Below are positions 46,515-55,212 of a stretch of DNA of 64,000 nucleotides, one piece after another. The position numbers and the translations under genes were made by a program. The stretch spans positions 51,538 to 115,537 of the forward strand of contig DEZK01000006.1 in NCBI GenBank assembly GCA_002365175.1, in the 5' to 3' direction. The notes beneath the pieces were generated by a model. It worked only from the letters and a program-made list of their open reading frames with translations. It was not told the DNA's origin and searched no databases. Each line of letters starts with the position of its first letter. The stretch's first letter is position 1. The stretch comes from Raskinella chloraquaticus (SeqCode) (GTDB lineage Bacteria > Pseudomonadota > Alphaproteobacteria > Rhizobiales > UBA4765).

Positions 46515-46898
46515 TCACACCGGAGCGCGCGTCAGCGCCAGCCCCAGCGCCACCCCGCCAATCGCCAGCACCAGCGAGGCCAGCACATAGAAGAGCGCCT
46601 CTGCGATGGCGCCTTTTTCCCACAACACGACCGCGTCAAGCGAAAAGGCGGAAAAGGTGGTGAAGCCACCCAGAAACCCGGTGACCAGCAGTACCCTCAG
46701 CTCCAGCGCCGCCTTCAGGTCAAGATAAGGGGTGATGAGGCCGGTAAAGAGGCCCATGACGAGGCCGCCAAGCGCGTTGACGGCAAGTGTGCCGTAAGGA
46801 AACGCGGTGCCGAGCCACGAGGCCGCCAGCAGATTGACGCCGTAGCGCGCCATCGACCCCAGACCACCACCGACAAACACCATGATCGCATAGCTCAT
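46515..46898 (-). CDS. crcB: Fluoride channel CrcB (Fluc)
   Basis: This 127-residue inner-membrane protein has four spans. The family signature GGGLGSMARYGVN near the start, NALGG in span 2 and GFLGGFTTFSAFS (about 74-86) are present, the last holding the Phe-box and Na-site residues. Fluc dimers expel fluoride. No fluoride riboswitch is possible here: the ATG overlaps the rarA stop by 4 nt. Its place between rarA and the pseudouridine synthase gene is conserved in related genomes. Confidence 0.94.
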   Translation of the reverse strand: MSYAIMVFVGGGLGSMARYGVNLLAASWLGTAFPYGTLAVNALGGLVMGLFTGLITPYLDLKAALELRVLLVTGFLGGFTTFSAFSLDAVVLWEKGAIAEALFYVLASLVLAIGGVALGLALTRAPV

Positions 46899-48202
46899 TC
46901 ACGCTTTTCCTTGCGCAACTTGGCCCAATAGCCGAGGCGTTTGGCAATCTCACGTTCAAAGCCGCGATCAGGCGGCGCATAATAGCTGCGAGTTGTCAGG
47001 GCATCGGGGAAATAATCCTGACCCGAAAACGCCTCGGGCGTGTCGTGATCATAGATATAGCCCGTTCCATAGCCTTCGGCCTTCGTGAGGGCTGTTGGCG
47101 CATTGAGAATGATCTTGGGCGGCGCCAGCGAGCCATTCGCCTTGGCCGCTTTCATCGCCGCCTTATAGGCCATATAGGCGGCATTCGATTTCGGCGCGGT
47201 CGCCAGATAAACAACCGTATTGGCAAGCGCCAGTTCGCCTTCCGGCGATCCGAGATAATCATACGCCTCCTTGGCGGCATTGGCGTGGACCAGCGCCTGC
47301 GGATCGGCCAGGCCGATATCCTCGATTGCCATGCGCACCAGCCGGCGTCCGAGATAGAGCGGGTCTTCGCCCGCATCGATCATGCGCGCAAACCAGTAAA
47401 GCGCGGCGTCAGGATCAGAGCCGCGCACTGATTTATGCAAGGCCGAGATCAGATCGTAATGCGCGTCGCGCGATTTGTCGTAACGTGGCGCCCGGCGCTG
47501 GAAAAAGCGCGCCAACTCATCCGCCGTTACAATGCTGTTGGCGGATGCCCCGCGCCAGACATCCTCGGCAAGTGTCAACAAGGAGCGGCCATCGCCATCG
47601 GCAAAGGAGATGAGAAGATCACGCGCCTCATCATCAAGCGGGAGGGCTTTACCTTCAAACGCCTCCGCCCGCTTCAGCAATTGCCGCAGCGCCTCCCCGT
47701 CCAGCGCATGGAAAACGAGCACGCGGGCGCGCGACAGCAATGCGGCGTTGAGCTCAAATGAGGGGTTTTCGGTGGTGGCGCCGACAAGAATGATCGTCCC
47801 GTCTTCCATGACGGGCAGAAAACTGTCCTGCTGCGCGCGATTGAAGCGATGAATTTCATCAACAAAAAGCAGCGTGTTGCGCCCCTGCAGGCGGCGCGCA
47901 CGCGCCGCATCGAAGGCCTTCTTCAGATCAGAGACGCCAGTGTGAATGGCCGAAACCTGCTCGAATTCACAGCCGATCTCGCTGGCGAGCAAGCGGGCGA
48001 GCGTCGTCTTGCCGGTGCCTGGCGGCCCCCACAGGATAAGTGAGCCAAGCCCGCTGCCGGCAATGAGCCGTGAGAGCGCACCATCCGGGCCGATGACATG
48101 CGTCTGGCCGACAACCTCCGACAGGCGTTGCGGCCGCAGCCGGTCAGCAAGCGGTCGATACCCCGCTTTGTCGAGACCGGCTGCAGCAAACAGATCAGCC
48201 AT
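46895..48202 (-). CDS. rarA: Replication-associated recombination protein A
   Basis: RarA (MgsA) is an AAA+ ATPase acting at stalled replication forks. The 435-residue protein begins with PLADRLRPQRLSEVVGQTHV and has Walker A GPPGTGKTT (about 59-67), Walker B LLFVDEIHRFN (about 111-121) and sensor 1 GATTENPSF. The C-terminal tetramerisation region (GLADPQALVHANAAKEA) is intact. It starts 5 nt after the protease stop and overlaps crcB. Confidence 0.95.
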   Translation of the reverse strand: MADLFAAAGLDKAGYRPLADRLRPQRLSEVVGQTHVIGPDGALSRLIAGSGLGSLILWGPPGTGKTTLARLLASEIGCEFEQVSAIHTGVSDLKKAFDAARARRLQGRNTLLFVDEIHRFNRAQQDSFLPVMEDGTIILVGATTENPSFELNAALLSRARVLVFHALDGEALRQLLKRAEAFEGKALPLDDEARDLLISFADGDGRSLLTLAEDVWRGASANSIVTADELARFFQRRAPRYDKSRDAHYDLISALHKSVRGSDPDAALYWFARMIDAGEDPLYLGRRLVRMAIEDIGLADPQALVHANAAKEAYDYLGSPEGELALANTVVYLATAPKSNAAYMAYKAAMKAAKANGSLAPPKIILNAPTALTKAEGYGTGYIYDHDTPEAFSGQDYFPDALTTRSYYAPPDRGFEREIAKRLGYWAKLRKEKRE

Positions 48203-48207
48203 GTCCC

Positions 48208-49614
48208 TCAGCCGCCAATCACCGTGGTCAGCGTCTGCCCGCTACGCTCGATTGTGATGCGCCAGGCGCGCACCCTGGCCGACAGGATTTGTGGCAACTG
48301 GCTGGTGCTGGTGATTTCCTGATTGTTGAGTGAGCGGATGATATCGCCAACCAGAAGCCCGACCCCGGCGGCGGCCGAACCTGGCTCGACCTCGCTGATG
48401 ACAACCCCGGTCTGGTCCGGTTCAAGGCGCACCTCTTCTGCCAGCGCCGGCGACAGATTGGCAAATGTCGCGCCGGCAAACGGCCCGCGCTGAAGAGCCT
48501 TGTAGATATCGCGCGCCACGGTTTCGGGTGCTGCTTCAAGTGGCAGGCTGATCTTGACCCGTTCGCTCTTGCGCATCACATCAAGCACCGCCTTGCCGCC
48601 GACCGGACGGGTGGCGAAGCGGAAGCCGAAACTATCAGGATCATCGATGGCAAAGCCGTCGATGGCGAGGATGACGTCACTCACTTTGAGCCCGGCTTTG
48701 ATCGCCGGCCCGTCCTTGCTGAGGCCGGTCACAATCGCGCCCGCCGGCTTGGCAAGGCCGAGCCCCTCGGCAATCTCCGCCGTCACCACTTGCAGGCGGG
48801 CGCCAAACCACGGGCGGCGCACGACGGCATGACCGCCACGCGCGCTGTCGATAACTATTTTCACCATCGTCACGGGAATGGCAAAGCCAATGCCGACCGA
48901 GCCGCCGGAGCGCGAATAGATCGCTGTGTTGATGCCGATGAGCTTGCCGTCGATATCAACCAGCGCACCGCCTGAATTACCCGGATTGATGGCAGCATCC
49001 GTTTGCACGAAAAACTGATAATCGCTCACACCGACCCTGGTGCGCGCCAGCGCCGAGACAATGCCGGACGTGACCGTCTGGCCGACCCCGAACGGGTTGC
49101 CCACCGCCAGCACCAGATCGCCGACTTCAAGTCTTTCAGAATCACCGATCTCGATGCTCGCCAGATCTTTTGGCGCATCCTTGAGGCGCAACACCGCCAG
49201 ATCGGTCCGCGGGTCCCGCAGGACGATTTCGACATCGAACTCGCGACGATCGGCAAGCGAAACCTTCACCTCCGTCATCCCCTCGATGACGTGATTATTG
49301 GTGATGATCAGGCCGGCTCGATCGACGATAACGCCAGACCCCAGAGAGCGCGCCACCTCCTCGCGGCGTGGCTGTCCTGCCTGATCGCCAAAGAAACGGC
49401 GGAAAATCGGATCGTCGAAAAAGGCATTGCGGACCTGCTCGACACGCGCGCCATAGACGTTGACGACCGCCGGCGCCACCGTCTTGACGATGGGCGCGTA
49501 GGACAGGCGGATGGGCGTGCGGGTGTCCCTGGATTGAAGCTGCGCGACAGCAGGCATCACAACCAGCACCAACGCAACCGTACCGACAGCAAATGCAGTG
49601 AATATGCGAAACAT
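48208..49614 (-). CDS. Periplasmic Do-family serine protease (DegQ/HtrA-like)
   Basis: HtrA-type proteases degrade or refold damaged envelope proteins. From the ATG at 49614, with GAGGAGAT upstream, there are 468 residues. A signal peptide (FTAFAVGTVALVLVVMPAVAQ) is cleaved near 25. The catalytic triad is His108 (TNNHVIEG), Asp138 (RTDLAVLRL) and Ser214 (NPGNSGGALVD). Two PDZ domains follow (about 265-355 and 375-460). The linker before the protease domain is FFGDQAGQPRR, shorter than in DegP. It lies directly after the rplQ terminator, as in other Hyphomicrobiales. Confidence 0.93.
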   Translation of the reverse strand: MFRIFTAFAVGTVALVLVVMPAVAQLQSRDTRTPIRLSYAPIVKTVAPAVVNVYGARVEQVRNAFFDDPIFRRFFGDQAGQPRREEVARSLGSGVIVDRAGLIITNNHVIEGMTEVKVSLADRREFDVEIVLRDPRTDLAVLRLKDAPKDLASIEIGDSERLEVGDLVLAVGNPFGVGQTVTSGIVSALARTRVGVSDYQFFVQTDAAINPGNSGGALVDIDGKLIGINTAIYSRSGGSVGIGFAIPVTMVKIVIDSARGGHAVVRRPWFGARLQVVTAEIAEGLGLAKPAGAIVTGLSKDGPAIKAGLKVSDVILAIDGFAIDDPDSFGFRFATRPVGGKAVLDVMRKSERVKISLPLEAAPETVARDIYKALQRGPFAGATFANLSPALAEEVRLEPDQTGVVISEVEPGSAAAGVGLLVGDIIRSLNNQEITSTSQLPQILSARVRAWRITIERSGQTLTTVIGG

Positions 49615-49688
49615 GGGCGATCTCCTCAAACGCATCTTATCGCCAACAATGGGGCATGAGGATCAAATGTTGCCGGCGCCCACAAAAG

Positions 49689-49709
49689 AAAAAGGCGGCC
49701 TGCGCCGCC
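49689..49709 (-). terminator. Terminator at the end of the ribosomal supercluster
   Basis: On the minus strand, GGCGGC pairs with GCCGCC around a 4-nt loop and is followed by TTTTTC. It starts 30 nt after the rplQ stop and separates the ribosomal cluster from the Do-protease gene. Confidence 0.82.
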
Positions 49710-49738
49710 CTCCATCATCTCCACCGGCTGCTTGCCGC

Positions 49739-50167
49739 TCACGCCGCGACCGTCTCCGCCACCGGCTCCTTGGCGACGACCGGGCCGGAATCAAGCCCCT
49801 TGGCGGCAACATCGCGATCAACGAATTCGATGACCGCAACCGGCGCTGAATCGCCATAGCGGAAACCCGCCTTCATGATGCGCAGATAGCCGCCGGCGCG
49901 CGCCTTGTAGCGCGGGCCGATGACACCGAAGAGCTTGCGCACCTGGGCGTCATCACGCACCTGCGCCATTGCCTGGCGGCGGGCATGAAGATCGCCCCGC
50001 TTGGCGAGCGTCACCAGCTTTTCCACCACTGGCCGTAACTCCTTGGCCTTGGGCAGCGTGGTCATGATCTGCTCATGCTTGATGAGCGCGGCCGCCATAT
50101 TGGCGAACATGGCGCGACGGTGCTGGCTTTTTACACCGAGTTTGCGATGGGCTTTCCCGTGACGCAT
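49739..50167 (-). CDS. rplQ: 50S ribosomal protein L17
   Basis: 142 residues; L17 lies near the 50S exit tunnel. The start MRHGKAHRKLGVKSQHRRAMFANMA is typical. The region after about residue 118 (KGLDSGPVVAKEPVAETVAA) is an acidic, Ala-rich extension beyond the 127-residue E. coli protein, common in alphaproteobacteria. It follows rpoA by 33 nt and is last in the supercluster. Confidence 0.97.
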   Translation of the reverse strand: MRHGKAHRKLGVKSQHRRAMFANMAAALIKHEQIMTTLPKAKELRPVVEKLVTLAKRGDLHARRQAMAQVRDDAQVRKLFGVIGPRYKARAGGYLRIMKAGFRYGDSAPVAVIEFVDRDVAAKGLDSGPVVAKEPVAETVAA

Positions 50168-50200
50168 GGTTCAGGCTTCCTGTTCTATAAAAACGCGCGC

Positions 50201-51217
50201 TCAGTACTGGTCTTCGTAGCGCTTGGCGAGGTCGTCGATGTTTTCCGGCGGCCAGTTGGTGACATCCATCCCGAGATGGAGACCCATCTGGGCCAGAACT
50301 TCCTTTATTTCATTCAAAGATTTGCGCCCGAAATTCGGCGTGCGCAGCATCTCCGCCTCGCTCTTCTGAATGAGATCGCCAATATAGACGATATTATCAT
50401 TCTTCAGGCAGTTGGCCGAGCGCACCGACAATTCGAGCTCGTCGACCTTCTTGAGAAGCGCGGGATTGAACGGCAGTTCCGGAACCGCGTCCAGCGTCTG
50501 CTCTTTCTTGGGTTCCTCGAAATTGACGAAGACGCCAAGCTGGTCCTGCAGAATGCGCGCCGCATAGGCAAGCGAATCCTCGGGCGAAACCGCACCATTG
50601 GTTTCGATCGTCATCGTCAGCTTGTCGTAATCGAGGATCTGGCCCTCGCGGGTCGCCTCGACCCGATAATTCACCTTGCGGACCGGCGAATACAGGCTGT
50701 CGACGGGAATGAGCCCGATCGGCGCATCTTCCGGACGATTGCGATCAGCCGGCACATAGCCCTTGCCATTGTTGACCGTCAGTTCCATGCGGATTTCAGC
50801 ACCCTCGTCGAGCGTGCAGATGATATGGTCGGGGTTCAGGACAGTCACGCCGGCAATGGTCGTGATATCACCGGCCTTGACGACGCCCCGCCCGCTCTTG
50901 CGCAGCACAACGCGTTTTGGCCCGTCACCCTCAACCCGCATGGCGAGTTCCTTGATGTTGAGGATGATGTCGGTCACATCCTCGCGCACCCCGGTGATCG
51001 ACGAGAATTCGTGGAGCACGCCGTCAATCTGTACCGAGCTCACGGCCCCGCCCTGAAGCGATGACAGGAGGATGCGGCGCAGCGCATTGCCAAGCGTGAC
51101 GCCAAAGCCGCGCTCAAGCGGCTCGGCGACGACAGTCGCCACGCGCTTTGGATCGGTACTTGGCTGCACCACAAGCTTGTTCGGCCTGATCAGCTCCTGC
51201 CAGTTCTTCTGGATCAT
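50201..51217 (-). CDS. rpoA: RNA polymerase alpha subunit
   Basis: 338 residues. The N-terminal domain (about 1-235) dimerises and nucleates RNA polymerase; RGFGVTLGNALRRILLSSLQG is the conserved dimer motif. The C-terminal domain (from about 255) has the DNA- and activator-contacting SVRSANCLKNDNI and GRKSLNEIKEVL. The ATG at 51217 is preceded by AAAGGG; an in-frame ATG 15 nt upstream forms part of this ribosome site and is less likely. Confidence 0.97.
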   Translation of the reverse strand: MIQKNWQELIRPNKLVVQPSTDPKRVATVVAEPLERGFGVTLGNALRRILLSSLQGGAVSSVQIDGVLHEFSSITGVREDVTDIILNIKELAMRVEGDGPKRVVLRKSGRGVVKAGDITTIAGVTVLNPDHIICTLDEGAEIRMELTVNNGKGYVPADRNRPEDAPIGLIPVDSLYSPVRKVNYRVEATREGQILDYDKLTMTIETNGAVSPEDSLAYAARILQDQLGVFVNFEEPKKEQTLDAVPELPFNPALLKKVDELELSVRSANCLKNDNIVYIGDLIQKSEAEMLRTPNFGRKSLNEIKEVLAQMGLHLGMDVTNWPPENIDDLAKRYEDQY

Positions 51218-51322
51218 TGGGCACCCTTTCATCGGAATTCATCGACCGGCGGCGGCCAATGACATCATTAGTCGCCTCGCACCACGCAGAACGAGCCTGC
51301 GCCGCGAGGTCAGTTCAGGCGC

Positions 51323-51712
51323 TCAGACGCGGCGCCGCTTGCGCGGACGGCAGCCATTATGCGGAATGGGCGTCACGTCGCGGATCGAGGTGACCGTGAA
51401 CCCGGCGGTCTGCAAGGCGCGCAGCGCTGATTCACGGCCGGAACCCGGCCCGGAAACCTCAACTTCAAGCGTGCGCATGCCATGCTCGGCCGCTTTGCGC
51501 GCTGCATCCTCGCCCGCCAGCTGCGCAGCATAAGGGGTCGATTTGCGCGATCCCTTGAAACCCATCGTCCCGGCGGACGACCAGGAAATCGTATTTCCCT
51601 GCGCATCCGTAATCGTAATCATCGTATTGTTGAACGAGGCGTGGACATGGGCAACGCCCGACGCGATGTTCTTTTTTTCGCGACGGCGGATGCGGGTGCC
51701 TTCTTTTGCCAT
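51323..51712 (-). CDS. rpsK: 30S ribosomal protein S11
   Basis: 129 residues. S11 lines the mRNA path at the platform. The conserved GVAHVHASFNNTMITITD and the C-terminal DVTPIPHNGCRPRKRRRV are present, with GPGSGRESALRALQ between. It starts 68 nt after rpsM and precedes rpoA. Confidence 0.97.
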   Translation of the reverse strand: MAKEGTRIRRREKKNIASGVAHVHASFNNTMITITDAQGNTISWSSAGTMGFKGSRKSTPYAAQLAGEDAARKAAEHGMRTLEVEVSGPGSGRESALRALQTAGFTVTSIRDVTPIPHNGCRPRKRRRV

Positions 51713-51780
51713 GGTCTAATTCCTTTCCAGCGCTCTTTCTGGCGACGGCGCTCAAGCGCCCGAGCGCGATAAAAGCGGGA

Positions 51781-52149
51781 TTACTTCTTCTTGCCGGCGA
51801 TCGATTTGGCCGGACCCTTGCGGGTACGGGCATTGGTATGGGTACGCTGACCGCGCACCGGCAGGCCGCGACGATGGCGCAGGCCGCGATAACAGCCAAG
51901 ATCCATCAACCGCTTGATGTTCATCGACACATCGCGACGAAGATCACCCTCGACCAGATAATCACGGTCGATGGTTTCACGGATCTGCAGAACTTCGGCA
52001 TCGCTCAGTTGAAAAACGCGCTTTGATTCAGGCAAACCAACCTTCTCACACAGTTCCTTGGCCTTAACCGGGCCAATGCCGTGGATATATTGAAGCGCTA
52101 TGACAACGCGCTTGTTGGTTGGAATATTAACACCAGCAATACGGGCCAA
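51781..52149 (-). CDS. rpsM: 30S ribosomal protein S13, TTG start
   Basis: 122 residues from a TTG at 52149; S13 contacts tRNA and bridges the subunits. The conserved start ARIAGVNIPTNKRV follows the TTG directly, with GGAGG eight to twelve nt upstream. No ATG gives a correct N-terminus: the frame is open another 129 nt but those residues are not S13. RGLRHRRGLPVRGQRTHTNAR and the basic C-terminus are intact. Confidence 0.95.
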   Translation of the reverse strand: MARIAGVNIPTNKRVVIALQYIHGIGPVKAKELCEKVGLPESKRVFQLSDAEVLQIRETIDRDYLVEGDLRRDVSMNIKRLMDLGCYRGLRHRRGLPVRGQRTHTNARTRKGPAKSIAGKKK

Positions 52150-52303
52150 GTGGCACCCTCCATGTGAGCCCTGACGGGCTTTCGAGTGATTGTCGCTGCG
52201 CGTCCGGTGGAGGCCGGCCCTTGCGCATGGATTAAGACAACGAAAAGGCCGGCACGCCCGCAAGGGCGGTTCCAGCACAATCGGTTATCCGAAGCTGCGA
52301 GGC

Positions 52304-52332
52304 TCCTAGCCGGTCGACACGGCCAAGTCAAG
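52304..52332 (-). promoter_or_regulatory. Candidate promoter for the rpsM-rpsK-rpoA-rplQ block
   Basis: In the 205-nt gap after adk, CTTGAC (52332-52327) and CTAGGA (52309-52304) are separated by 17 nt. This fits the alphaproteobacterial housekeeping consensus CTTGAC-N17-CTATAT at the -35 and partly at the -10. It would add expression of the distal genes independent of the upstream supercluster. Inferred from pattern only. Confidence 0.4.
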
Positions 52333-52354
52333 CAGCAACGGTCGTGATACCTGT

Positions 52355-52945
52355 CTAATGTTTGGCAGCGTGGAGAATCTGGTCGATTCCCGCTGAAACC
52401 ACGTCAATCGGCTGCATGCCGTCAATCCGCTTCAGCGCTCCGCGCTGGTCATAAAATGGCGCCACGACTGCGGTGTCGCGGTTATAGGCGGCGAGTCGTG
52501 TCTTGAAAATCTCGGGGTCGTCGTCTTTGCGCACCGGCTCACCGCGCGCCTGCGTTTCGGCGGCGCGCGTCATCACGCGCTGCACGAGAGCGGTCTGGTC
52601 AACCACCAGCTCGATCACCGCATCAAGCTTCAATCCCTTGGCAGCCAGCATCTCATCGAGGGCTTCGGCCTGCGCCACCGTGCGCGGGAAGCCATCGAGG
52701 ATAAAGCCCTTGCGGGCATCCTCGTGCTCGATGCGCTCGGCGATAATACCGATGACGATATCGTCCGAAACGAGCCCGCCTCCCTCCATTACCGCCTTCG
52801 CCTGTATGCCAATCGGCGTGCCCGCAGCGACCGCCGCGCGCAGCATGTCACCGGTCGCCAATTGCGGAATACCATAAGCGTCCATCAGTCGTTTTGACTG
52901 CGTTCCCTTGCCGGCAGCCGGCGGCCCGAGCAGTATCATCCTCAT
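52355..52945 (-). CDS. adk: Adenylate kinase, short LID form
   Basis: Adk interconverts ATP, ADP and AMP. The 196-residue protein has the P-loop GPPAAGKGTQ (about 7-16), where the usual second glycine pair is GAG, and FILDGFPRTVAQAEAL. The zinc-binding LID insertion of long Adks is absent, so it is the short alphaproteobacterial form. Its start overlaps the secY stop by 4 nt. Confidence 0.96.
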   Translation of the reverse strand: MRMILLGPPAAGKGTQSKRLMDAYGIPQLATGDMLRAAVAAGTPIGIQAKAVMEGGGLVSDDIVIGIIAERIEHEDARKGFILDGFPRTVAQAEALDEMLAAKGLKLDAVIELVVDQTALVQRVMTRAAETQARGEPVRKDDDPEIFKTRLAAYNRDTAVVAPFYDQRGALKRIDGMQPIDVVSAGIDQILHAAKH

Positions 52946-54276
52946 CGACGCGGGCCCTTCAGCTTCGCCTTCTTGATCAGCCCGTCATATTGATGAGCAA
53001 GCAGGTGGCCCTGGATCTGTGCCACCGTATCCATCGTCACGGTGACGACGATCATGAGCGACGTACCCCCGAAATAGAAGGGAATAGAATAATAGGAAAT
53101 CAGGAGTTCAGGAAGCAGGCAAACCACGGATAGGTAGGCAGCACCAATGACCGTAATGCGCGTCAGCACATAATCGATATAGGCGGCAGTACGCTCTCCG
53201 GGCCGGAAGCCGGGAATGAACCCGCCATGCTTCTTCAGGTTTTCGGCGGTTTCGACCGGGTTGAAGACGATAGCCGTATAGAAAAAGGCGAAGAAGATGA
53301 TGAGCGCCAGGTAAAGCGCGATGAAGAGCGGCTGACCATGGCCAAGCAGCGTCGAGACCGTCGTCAGCCAGCCTAAATTCGTGGTCGAGGCATAAAACTG
53401 GGCGATTGTCGCAGGCAGCAACAGCAGCGATGAGGCAAAAATCGGCGGGATGACGCCGGACGAATTGAGTTTGAGCGGCAAATGCGACGATTGGCCCTCA
53501 TAAAGGCGGTTGCCAACCTGGCGCTTGGGGTACTGGATGAGCAACCGGCGCTGCGCCCGCTCCATGAAGACCACCAGAGCCACAACCGCAACCGACATCA
53601 CCAGCACGAGCAGGATGACGAAGGTCGACAGCGCGCCCTGCCGGCCAAGCTCAAGGGTTCCAATCAACGCGCGGGGCAGTTCAGCAACGATACCGGCAAA
53701 AATGATGAGCGAGATACCGTTGCCAATGCCGCGTGACGTGATCTGTTCGCCAAGCCACATGAGGAACATCGTTCCCCCCGTCAGCGTCAGAACCGCCGAC
53801 AGGCGAAAGAACAGGCCAGGCGACTGGACGATGTTGCCGGCAGCTTCGAGCCCGATCGAAATGCCGTAAGCCTGAACGATGGCAAGCAGCAGCGTCAGAT
53901 AGCGCGTATACTGGTTGAGCTGGCGACGCCCCGCCTCGCCTTCCTTTTTCAGCGCTTCCAGCTGCTTTGACACCGAGGTCATGAGCTGAATGATGATGGA
54001 GGCAGAAATGTAAGGCGTGATGTTAAGCGCAAAGATCGCCATCCGGCCGACCGCGCCGCCGGAGAACATGTTGAAGAGGCCGAGAATACCGGTCTGCGCC
54101 TGATTGAACGCCTGCGCCACCGCCTGTCCGTCAATGCCCGGCAGCGGAATGTAGGTCCCCAGCCGGTAGACGAGCAACGCTCCCAGCGTAAACCAGATAC
54201 GCTGCTTGAGTTCCTCGGCCTTGCCGAACGCCGAGAAATTCAGGTTTGCTGCCAGTTGTTCAGCTGCCGATGCCAT
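52942..54276 (-). CDS. secY: Sec translocon channel subunit SecY
   Basis: 444 residues with about ten spans. The signatures LGTYIPLPGIDGQAV (about 38-52), the cytosolic loop ERAQRRLLIQYPKRQVG and GGFIPGFRPGERTAAYID are present. It forms the protein-conducting pore with SecE and SecG. The 141 nt to rplO contain a weak hairpin (CTCACG/CGTGAG) and no gene; adk is translated from its overlapping end. Confidence 0.97.
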   Translation of the reverse strand: MASAAEQLAANLNFSAFGKAEELKQRIWFTLGALLVYRLGTYIPLPGIDGQAVAQAFNQAQTGILGLFNMFSGGAVGRMAIFALNITPYISASIIIQLMTSVSKQLEALKKEGEAGRRQLNQYTRYLTLLLAIVQAYGISIGLEAAGNIVQSPGLFFRLSAVLTLTGGTMFLMWLGEQITSRGIGNGISLIIFAGIVAELPRALIGTLELGRQGALSTFVILLVLVMSVAVVALVVFMERAQRRLLIQYPKRQVGNRLYEGQSSHLPLKLNSSGVIPPIFASSLLLLPATIAQFYASTTNLGWLTTVSTLLGHGQPLFIALYLALIIFFAFFYTAIVFNPVETAENLKKHGGFIPGFRPGERTAAYIDYVLTRITVIGAAYLSVVCLLPELLISYYSIPFYFGGTSLMIVVTVTMDTVAQIQGHLLAHQYDGLIKKAKLKGPRR

Positions 54277-54417
54277 CTACGCTCTCCCGGTAGGACCGCT
54301 TTGAACGGCCTTGTCTGCTTCGACTGCCACAGGGGCTCACGCCATCTGCGATGTCGTGAGGGCGTAGCGCTATCGCAAGACCGACGCCATCACTTTCACG
54401 CGCAAGGCCGCTGACGT

Positions 54418-54996
54418 TCAGCCATTGCTCTTGGCCGGAGCCGCTTTCGCCATCTTGTCCTTGGTCGCCTTGTCCTTGGCAGCTTTGGCCCGGGCGGCCT
54501 TGCCCTTCGCCGGCTTGCTCTCGTCGACTTCAGGCTTTTTGGTGAGTACGCTCACCGTGCCGCCAGCCTTTTCCACCGCTGCGATCGCCGGCTTCGAGGC
54601 GCCGTCAACGACAATCGTCACCTTGCTGGTGATCTCGCCGGTACCCAGCAGCCGGACACCCTCGCGGGCGCGCCGCAACACGCCGGACGCCACCAGCGCG
54701 GCAGCATCAATCGGCTTGCTCGCATCAAGCTTTTTGGCGTCGATCGCCGTCTGGATACGGCCAAGATTAACCTCGACCAGCTGGCGGCGGAAAATATTGT
54801 TGAAGCCGCGCTTGGGCAGACGGCGATGGAGCGGCATCTGGCCGCCCTCGAAGCCGTTAATGGCAACACCCGAGCGCGCGCCCTGCCCCTTGACGCCACG
54901 TCCCGAGGTTTTGCCCTTGCCAGAGCCGATGCCGCGGCCAACCCGCTTGAAGGTACGGATGGCGCCGGGATTGTCGCGAATATCATTGAGTTTCAT
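54418..54996 (-). CDS. rplO: 50S ribosomal protein L15 with extended tail
   Basis: 192 residues. The Gly-rich N-terminus (RGIGSGKGKTSGRGVKGQGA) and GGQMPLHRRLPKRGF are standard. From about residue 152 there is a Lys/Ala-rich tail (KGKAARAKAAKDK and further) that the E. coli protein of about 144 residues lacks; it is common in Hyphomicrobiales. It follows rpmD by 10 nt. Confidence 0.96.
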   Translation of the reverse strand: MKLNDIRDNPGAIRTFKRVGRGIGSGKGKTSGRGVKGQGARSGVAINGFEGGQMPLHRRLPKRGFNNIFRRQLVEVNLGRIQTAIDAKKLDASKPIDAAALVASGVLRRAREGVRLLGTGEITSKVTIVVDGASKPAIAAVEKAGGTVSVLTKKPEVDESKPAKGKAARAKAAKDKATKDKMAKAAPAKSNG

Positions 54997-55006
54997 GGCT
55001 CTGCCC

Positions 55007-55204
55007 TCACGCCGCAGGTTCGTCGATGATGCGCAACAGATGACGCACCTTGGCGATCATGCCGCGCACAGCCGGAGTATCCTCCAGCGTCGAGCGGCGA
55101 TGGCGCTTGTTGAGGCCAAGGCCAACCAGCGTCTGGCGCTGGCTGGCTTCGCGACGGATCGGCGAACCGACCTGTTCAATGGTGACTGTCTTTTTCTGAG
55201 CCAT
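55007..55204 (-). CDS. rpmD: 50S ribosomal protein L30
   Basis: 65 residues. The start AQKKTVTIEQVGSPIRR and the core QTLVGLGLNKRHRRSTLED are typical. Two adjacent ATGs follow the rpsE stop; I take the second (55204) because its distance from GAGGG is better. It lies between rpsE (8 nt) and rplO. Confidence 0.95.
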   Translation of the reverse strand: MAQKKTVTIEQVGSPIRREASQRQTLVGLGLNKRHRRSTLEDTPAVRGMIAKVRHLLRIIDEPAA

Positions 55205-55212
55205 CATGACCC

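Noticed and set aside
46895..46960. Fluoride riboswitch upstream of crcB
   Set aside because: The crcB start overlaps rarA, leaving no leader, and no riboswitch-like fold is visible.
54277..54417. Small gene or RNA between rplO and secY
   Set aside because: No plausible frame; only a weak 6-bp hairpin. The gap is probably just an mRNA leader.
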